The notes under the pieces: generated by a model | Databases searched by the model: none | What the model saw: only the letters and a program-made list of their open reading frames with translations | Told to the model about the DNA's origin: nothing | Shown here: one piece after another, positions 35,101-38,634 of the stretch | Layout of the letters: each line of letters opens with the position of its first letter | How positions within the stretch are numbered: position 1 is the first letter of the stretch | NCBI GenBank assembly: GCA_945900685.1 | Contig: CAMDJS010000007.1 | Span: 1 to 38,634 of the forward strand | DNA length: 38,634 nt | Reading direction: 5' to 3' | Source of the DNA: Bordetella parapertussis | GTDB lineage: Bacteria > Pseudomonadota > Gammaproteobacteria > Burkholderiales > Burkholderiaceae_C | Translations under genes and position numbers: made by a program

Positions 35101-37865
35101 ATACTTCCCAATTGAGTGGAGCTGAGATTGGTTAATTGGGTGGTGGTCATCGCAACCACTTGATCTGTGGTGATGGCAGCTGCTTGTGCCGCGCTGAATT
35201 GAGACAGCTGTGAGGTAGTCAGTGACTTGACCTGATTGGTTGTCATCACTGCAATTTGGTCAGCAATCAAGCCGCTGATTTGGTTGGTATCCAATGACAC
35301 GATTTGCGTCGTTGTCATCAAAATCAAATCATCATTTTCAATCGAAGCAATTTGTGTTGAGCTCAATCCCACCAATTGCTTGGTGGTCAAATTAATCATT
35401 TGTGTGGTTGTCAAGCCTGCCACCTGATCGGCCGTCAGCACACTGAGTTGTTTTGTGGTCAAAGATGACAGTGAAGTAGTGGTCAAACTAGCGAGGTCAA
35501 CCACTTCCACAGACGCCACCTGCAAGGTCGTCAAATTGGACAACTGTCTGGTCGTGAGATTTGAAAACTGGGTCATTGACAGACCCTGGATTTGAGTCGT
35601 CGTCAACCCTGACATTTGCGTGGTGCTTAAATTGGTCAATTGACTGGTCGTCAATGCATCAATCTGATTCAAACTCAAGACGGCCAATTGGCTGGATTTA
35701 AATCCGGCTACCTGGCTGGTAGTGATCGATGCCATGTCCGTGGTTTCGATATTCGCTATTTGCGTCGTGGTCAAGGAGGCAATTTGATTCGTTTGAAGAC
35801 TCGCAAATTGATCCGTAGTCATGGCGACGACTTGTGCCGTGGTCAGCGTGGACAACTGACTTGTGGTCAATTTGGCAATCTGGTTCGTGGTGATAGATTG
35901 AATCTGCTCTGTCGCCAATGCATTGAGTTGCGCTGTCGATAAATACGCAATCTGTGCTGTGGTGAGATTGGACAATTGAATGGTTGACAAATTTTTCAAT
36001 TGGGTAGTTGTCAAACCGCTGACCTGTGTGCTGCTCAACACATTCAATTGGGTTGTCGTCACGGACAGCATTTGCGTGGTGGTGATGGAAGCCAACTGTG
36101 CAGCCTTGAGTGACTGCACTTGGGTCGTTGTGATAGCCACCAAATCATCTGTTTCCATCGCGGAAATTTGCGTGGTGGTCAATGCTGCCAACTGTGTGGT
36201 TTTCAGCGCGCTGACATGGTCTGTTTTGAGCGCAGCTATTTGCAATGTGCTGAGTGAGCTCAATTGCTGCGTAGACATTCCACTGAGTTGGGTCGTAGTG
36301 ACTGCATCAATCTGAGTCGTGCTCAAGCCTGTCAATTGCGCCGTGGTCAACTTACTCAACTGCGCCGTTGACAACGTGAGCAAGTCCTCGGTTTCTATCG
36401 ATTTGATTTGTACCGATGTCAATCCAACCAGTTGAACCGTGCTTAACTTCGATACCTGTAAGGTGGTCAATGACACCACTTGATCGGTTGTGAGGGAACC
36501 CAATTGCGCACTGCTCAACGCCCTCACTTGCGTGGTGTTGAGCACTGCCAAATCTGCCGTCTCTAATGAAGCCAAACTTTTGGTGCTTAAAGTGTTGATT
36601 TGCCTTGTGGTCAATGCCGTGATTTGATCGGAAGTCAAGTCGACAATCTGCGATGTAGTCAGGTTATTGAGCAATGTGGTGCTGAGGTTCTTAACCTGAT
36701 TCGTTGTCAATGAAACCATCTGATCGCTGCTCAAGGCTGAAATTTGATTGGTTTTCAGACTGTTGACTTGCTTGGTGGTCAGGGCAACCAGGTCCACTGT
36801 TTCAAGACCCACAATGGCTGCTGAACTCAGCGCCGTCAATTGGTTCGTACTTAGCGAATTGATTTGCTGTGTGGTCAATGCAGCCAACTGATCAGAACCC
36901 AATGAAGCGACCTGCGTGGTGGTCATGACCTTGAGTTGACTGGTGCTGAGTAAGACGAGATCGTTGGTTTCTATGGCAGCAACTTGTTTGCTGGTCAACG
37001 CAGCCAGTTGGGTCGTGCCGAATTTACTGAATTGGGTCGTCGACAATGAAGCGATTTGCGACGTGCTTAAGTTGGCAACCTGCGTGGTTGTCATGCTGTT
37101 GAGCTGTGTGCTGGTCACGTCAGTCAATTGAGAAGTGGTCAGGCTGGCAATGGCGCTTGATGAAAGATTTTTAAATTGTGCCGAAGACAGCAACACCAAA
37201 TCTTCACTTTCCATGGCAGCTATCTGCCCGGATGTGATGGCGGCGACTTGCACCGTGGTGAGCACCTGAACCTGGCTGGTGTTGAGCGCAACTATTTGAT
37301 CCGTGGACAAACCGGCTACCTGCGCAGAGGTCAGTCCCTTGATTTGATTGGTTTTCAGTACATTGAACTGGTCAGTACTGATGGCTGAAAGTTGGGTGGT
37401 CTTGAGCGCACTGACCTGGGTGCTGGAGAGGCTCATTAAGTCATCGGTTTCCATCGCTGCAATCTGAGCGGTGGTGATGGCAGCGACTTGCGCTGTGGTC
37501 ATCTTGGCGACTTGCGACGTAGTTAAGGCGACTATTTGGTCTGTGGTTAATGCTGCAATTTGGTTCGTACCCATGGCGGCCACTTGGGTACTTTTCAATG
37601 CGCTTATTTCATCTGTGGTCAATGCTGCAATTTGCGCAGTGATCAAGGCAAACACCTGATTGACAGAAAAACTGCTGATGGCGGCTGTACTGAGGCTGCT
37701 GATAGCCGTGGTGTTGAATGCTGCAATCTGCGAGGTTGACATGGCGGCGATTTGCACGCTGGTCAGCGACGAAATATCTGAAGTAGTTAAAGCAATATCA
37801 GCAGTAGCCAAGGCTCTGATGCCGGTCACCGATAGACTTGAAATACCTGAAATTGCTGTTGCCAT
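32148..37865 (-). CDS. Giant octapeptide-repeat protein (1905 residues) under FliA control
   Basis: After about 35 residues of Ser/Thr/Ala/Ile-rich N-terminus, the whole protein is a tandem repeat of an eight-residue unit, consensus T-T-x-Q-[VIL]-x-x-[LM], with roughly 230 units. Hydrophobic residues at positions 5 and 8 and a T-x-x-Q start suggest short capped helical turns stacked as a solenoid. At regular steps an acidic variant (E-T-x-D-L) replaces the standard unit. There is no signal peptide, membrane segment or catalytic motif. The start at 37865 is chosen because GGAG lies eight bases upstream and a sigma-28 promoter fits; a longer in-frame start would include the promoter. I do not recognise a characterised family. 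Co-regulation with late flagellar genes suggests a surface, filament-associated or motility-related protein, and flagellar type III export without a cleaved signal is possible. These roles are inference. Confidence 0.85.
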   Translation of the reverse strand: MATAISGISSLSVTGIRALATADIALTTSDISSLTSVQIAAMSTSQIAAFNTTAISSLSTAAISSFSVNQVFALITAQIAALTTDEISALKSTQVAAMGTNQIAALTTDQIVALTTSQVAKMTTAQVAAITTAQIAAMETDDLMSLSSTQVSALKTTQLSAISTDQFNVLKTNQIKGLTSAQVAGLSTDQIVALNTSQVQVLTTVQVAAITSGQIAAMESEDLVLLSSAQFKNLSSSAIASLTTSQLTDVTSTQLNSMTTTQVANLSTSQIASLSTTQFSKFGTTQLAALTSKQVAAIETNDLVLLSTSQLKVMTTTQVASLGSDQLAALTTQQINSLSTNQLTALSSAAIVGLETVDLVALTTKQVNSLKTNQISALSSDQMVSLTTNQVKNLSTTLLNNLTTSQIVDLTSDQITALTTRQINTLSTKSLASLETADLAVLNTTQVRALSSAQLGSLTTDQVVSLTTLQVSKLSTVQLVGLTSVQIKSIETEDLLTLSTAQLSKLTTAQLTGLSTTQIDAVTTTQLSGMSTQQLSSLSTLQIAALKTDHVSALKTTQLAALTTTQISAMETDDLVAITTTQVQSLKAAQLASITTTQMLSVTTTQLNVLSSTQVSGLTTTQLKNLSTIQLSNLTTAQIAYLSTAQLNALATEQIQSITTNQIAKLTTSQLSTLTTAQVVAMTTDQFASLQTNQIASLTTTQIANIETTDMASITTSQVAGFKSSQLAVLSLNQIDALTTSQLTNLSTTQMSGLTTTQIQGLSMTQFSNLTTRQLSNLTTLQVASVEVVDLASLTTTSLSSLTTKQLSVLTADQVAGLTTTQMINLTTKQLVGLSSTQIASIENDDLILMTTTQIVSLDTNQISGLIADQIAVMTTNQVKSLTTSQLSQFSAAQAAAITTDQVVAMTTTQLTNLSSTQLGSMDSDVFAAMLTAQLSSLTVSQLAGVAADQITALTTTQLYSFSSDQMSAVGANLTQALTTTQLAEVTTTQLVGWSQAQLAALSDNQLAALGTAQLVAIQSSQITAFTTDQIQSLSSTQIALLTTNQVSGMTTSQIAALENEDIANLTTTQFKNLRALQVAALTSDQLSNVTTQHITVLSSAQMRGMGTEQIEAMTSDQFAVLSSTQLTNLSTTQVTAADTLDLAALTTAQLAYLSTSQISALTTTQVAGLTTLQVYNMGTTQLSVLSATQIKAIETEDISMLDANIVNLTSLQFKALTSDQFAALTTEQVVALESTELGWMTSAQFSAITTEAIAALGTTQVAGYITSTHIKGLSTDQIQALTTAQVAVLTTAQLYGGFSTAMVSALTSTQIGKMTSTQLGSLSGSQVAAIETSNVVALGTTQVAGLTSSQLAYLSTDQVIALSTTQVAKLSTVQLAGLTATQLKSMETEDLVAITTASFATLSSIQLAGLTTSQVAILTTAQFAAMTTTQLTGALTASMVQSMSSDQFAQLSTSTVASLSVTQIAAIETDDLVTLATATIAGLTTAQIAALSTDQIVSLTTAQATSLTSSQLTSLTATQIKSMETADLAVITTTNIALLKTSQISSMTTDQVQALTTTQVDALTTSQLSSFSTAMIKSLTTVQYGALTSLEFKSLSNTQIASIETDDLAVFDGNDLAGFSSAQIAVFTTEQINSLTTSQLTSLTTSQMVGMSATQIKVLSTDNMSSMLTTQIVALTSAQLSKISVDQVQSLTTNQVKVFTTSQLAGVLSTAMIQVLSTAQFAQLNTTQIQSLTVTQVAAIETGDLNSLTTTQVVAMKTTQLAALGTAQIAALSTLQVLNLTTAQLVAMSATQIKSVETRDLAVMTTTQLVSFTASQLANLTTAQIVALSTSQMANLTTSQVAGLSTAQIAAIELDDLAVLTTTQVVNMTAAQVKALSLDQVNKLTTTQTGAMTTAQLAANTYLE
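32160..37770 (-). repeat. 24-bp coding repeat with 240/168-bp higher-order period
   Basis: Each octapeptide corresponds to a degenerate 24-base unit. Acidic variant units mark a second period. Their codons occur for example near 37441, 37201, 36961, 36793 and 36551, separated by 240, 240, 168 and about 240 bases (10 or 7 octads). Copies have diverged at the nucleotide level, so this is an old, selected coding repeat and not a fresh slippage array. Confidence 0.9.
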
Positions 37866-37881
37866 TGAAATTCTCCAAGAT

Positions 37882-37896
37882 CCTGGACACACCAGG
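37882..37896 (-). promoter_or_regulatory. 5' leader hairpin of the giant repeat gene
   Basis: CCTGG-TGTGT-CCAGG forms a perfect five-pair stem at the very beginning of the predicted transcript, just before the GGAG ribosome-binding site. It could stabilise the long mRNA or tune translation. Confidence 0.4.
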
Positions 37897-37906
37897 TCGT
37901 GGAGCA

Positions 37907-37933
37907 ATATCGGCAAGAAAAGGTAAAACTTTA
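37907..37933 (-). promoter_or_regulatory. FliA (sigma-28) promoter of the giant repeat gene
   Basis: The minus strand reads TAAAGTTT, 11 bases, then GCCGATAT. This matches the enterobacterial FliA consensus TAAAGTTT-N11-GCCGATAA at 15 of 16 positions with exact spacing. The transcript start would be near 37900, 35 bases before the ATG at 37865. The -35 element sits in the loop and right arm of the inverted repeat at 37916-37950. Confidence 0.87.
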
Positions 37934-37950
37934 CTGGTTTTACCTTTTCT
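37916..37950 (-). terminator. Perfect 14-bp inverted repeat between the two octad-repeat genes
   Basis: Arms AGAAAAGGTAAAAC and GTTTTACCTTTTCT pair perfectly around a seven-base loop, six bases after the stop of the upstream repeat gene. The stem is A/T-rich and is followed by few T residues, so it may be a weak bidirectional terminator. It contains the -35 region of the sigma-28 promoter. Confidence 0.65.
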
Positions 37951-37955
37951 CAGGG

Positions 37956-38634
37956 TTACAAGGCTTTCAACAAGCCCGATATCTGTGCAGTTGTCAGCGC
38001 CGCCAAGTCCTGGCTTTCCATGGCGGTCACCTGTTCAGTGGTCAACGCAACCAATTGAGCCGTAGTCAAAGACGCTACCTGCGAGGTGCCCAAGGCGACC
38101 ACTTGCGCGGTTGTCAATGACTCAAACTGGGTAGTGGTTAACTTGCTGATTTGTGCCGAAGTGATGGACGCAAAATCAGAGGTCTCCATCGCTGCCACTT
38201 GCGTGGTCGTCAACGATGAAAGTTGGTTGGTCGTCAAACTACTGATCTGGGTCGAGCCCAAGCCCACCACTTGCGTGGTCGTCAATGCAGCAATTTGAGA
38301 GGTCGTCACACTCACCAACTGGGTGGTGGTGATGGCCGCCAAATCAGATGTTTCGATGGCTGCGATTTGAGCCGTTGTCATCGCCACCAACTGCGTGGTC
38401 GTCATGCTGCTGATCTGTGTTGAGCCCAAGCCCACCACTTGCGCGGTCGTCATGGACTTGACTTGAGATGTTGTCAACGACGCCACCTGTGTCGTGCCCA
38501 TGGCCGCCACATCAGCTGTCTCCATCGCTGCAATTTGTGCGGTCGTCATCGCCACCAACTGGCTGGTGGTCAAGCTGCTGACTTGCGTGGTGCCCATGCC
38601 TGCCACTTGTGCTGTCGTCAAGCCGGTGATGTTG
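37956..38634 (-). CDS. Second octapeptide-repeat protein, C-terminal part (5' end outside window)
   Basis: The frame is open to the window edge (226 codons) and ends in GLLKAL and a stop at 37956. It is made of the same T-T-x-Q-[VIL]-x-x-[LM] octads as the downstream giant protein. Its higher-order pattern is simpler: the acidic octad (ETADV, ETSDL, ETSDF, ESQDL) returns every 7 octads, 56 residues, without exception in the visible part. Units at the same place of each 56-residue block are much alike, such as GLGSTQISS occurring in two successive blocks. This suggests more recent amplification than in the larger paralogue. Its start and promoter cannot be seen. Function is unknown. It is likely a tandem paralogue of its neighbour, with its own transcript ending at the inverted repeat. 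Confidence 0.82.
   Translation of the reverse strand, partial: NITGLTTAQVAGMGTTQVSSLTTSQLVAMTTAQIAAMETADVAAMGTTQVASLTTSQVKSMTTAQVVGLGSTQISSMTTTQLVAMTTAQIAAIETSDLAAITTTQLVSVTTSQIAALTTTQVVGLGSTQISSLTTNQLSSLTTTQVAAMETSDFASITSAQISKLTTTQFESLTTAQVVALGTSQVASLTTAQLVALTTEQVTAMESQDLAALTTAQISGLLKAL
38000..38634 (-). repeat. 168-bp tandem superrepeat (7 x 24 bp)
   Basis: Acidic-octad codons recur near 38010, 38175, 38343 and 38511, a spacing of about 168 bases. Unlike the neighbouring gene, no 240-base spacing occurs in the visible part. Confidence 0.85.

Noticed and set aside
37756..37865. Signal peptide at the N-terminus of the giant octad protein
   Set aside because: The N-terminus has no basic start plus continuous hydrophobic core and no cleavage motif; it is Ser/Thr/Ala/Ile mixed.
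32223..38423. Plus-strand frames with Cys/Arg/Gln-rich repeats opposite the octad genes
   Set aside because: They are antisense readings of the 24-base repeat. The minus-strand frame is continuous for 1905 codons with hydrophobic periodicity, a ribosome-binding site and a promoter.
32160..38634. Possible CRISPR or non-coding satellite because of regular 24-base repetition
   Set aside because: No constant repeat with unique spacers; units are degenerate at codon level and keep an intact reading frame.

Overview
The window looks like a bacterial chromosome segment, most probably from a betaproteobacterium of the Burkholderiales. The evidence is the flagellar gene order and sequence style, a surface-adhesin E-like protein, and NtrC-type control of flagellar genes; no taxonomic marker is present. 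It is a flagellar locus joined to a flagellin-glycosylation locus and to two giant repeat-protein genes. Genes fill almost all of it: no gene-free stretch exceeds 300 bases, and the longest gaps (about 130-190 bases) mostly carry promoters.

Layout. Bases 1-296 hold the start of fliO, leaving the window on the minus strand. Two plus-strand genes follow (a secreted surface-adhesin E-like protein and a methyltransferase-like protein). Bases 1519-10227 are a minus-strand operon read as sigma-54 activator, fliE, fliF, fliG, fliH, a small FliF-tail paralogue, fliI, fliJ. Bases 10366-14941 hold a four-cysteine protein and a giant 1423-residue flagellin. Then come a small TPR protein and pseB (minus), a GT2 glycosyltransferase (plus), and an AT-rich minus-strand group (GT/methyltransferase fusion, a second glycosyltransferase, a radical SAM/SPASM protein). 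Bases 21101-26294 are a plus-strand pseudaminic acid operon (pseC, pseF, methylase, pseG, pseH, pseI), followed by a gmd-like gene. Bases 27344-32046 are three minus-strand glycosyltransferases, led by a TPR-GT41 (OGT-like) enzyme. Bases 32148-38634 hold two adjacent minus-strand genes built almost wholly of an octapeptide repeat.

How it fits together. Seven sigma-54 (-24/-12) promoter matches lie 24-49 bases upstream of start codons: activator, flagellin, pseB, GT2, radical SAM, pseC and GT41. The same sigma factor thus appears to drive the filament protein, the sugar that decorates it and the candidate transferases, with the activator gene inside its own regulon. The 1905-residue octad-repeat gene instead has a near-consensus FliA (sigma-28) promoter, marking it as a late flagellar or chemotaxis-class gene.

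The least ordinary parts are: the octad-repeat proteins, whose acidic variant units recur every 10 or 7 octads; their sigma-28 control; the stand-alone FliF C-terminal paralogue between fliH and fliI; the giant flagellin; and the sigma-54 glycosylation regulon. Functions are assigned by recognising motifs and families by eye. No database search or structure prediction was run.
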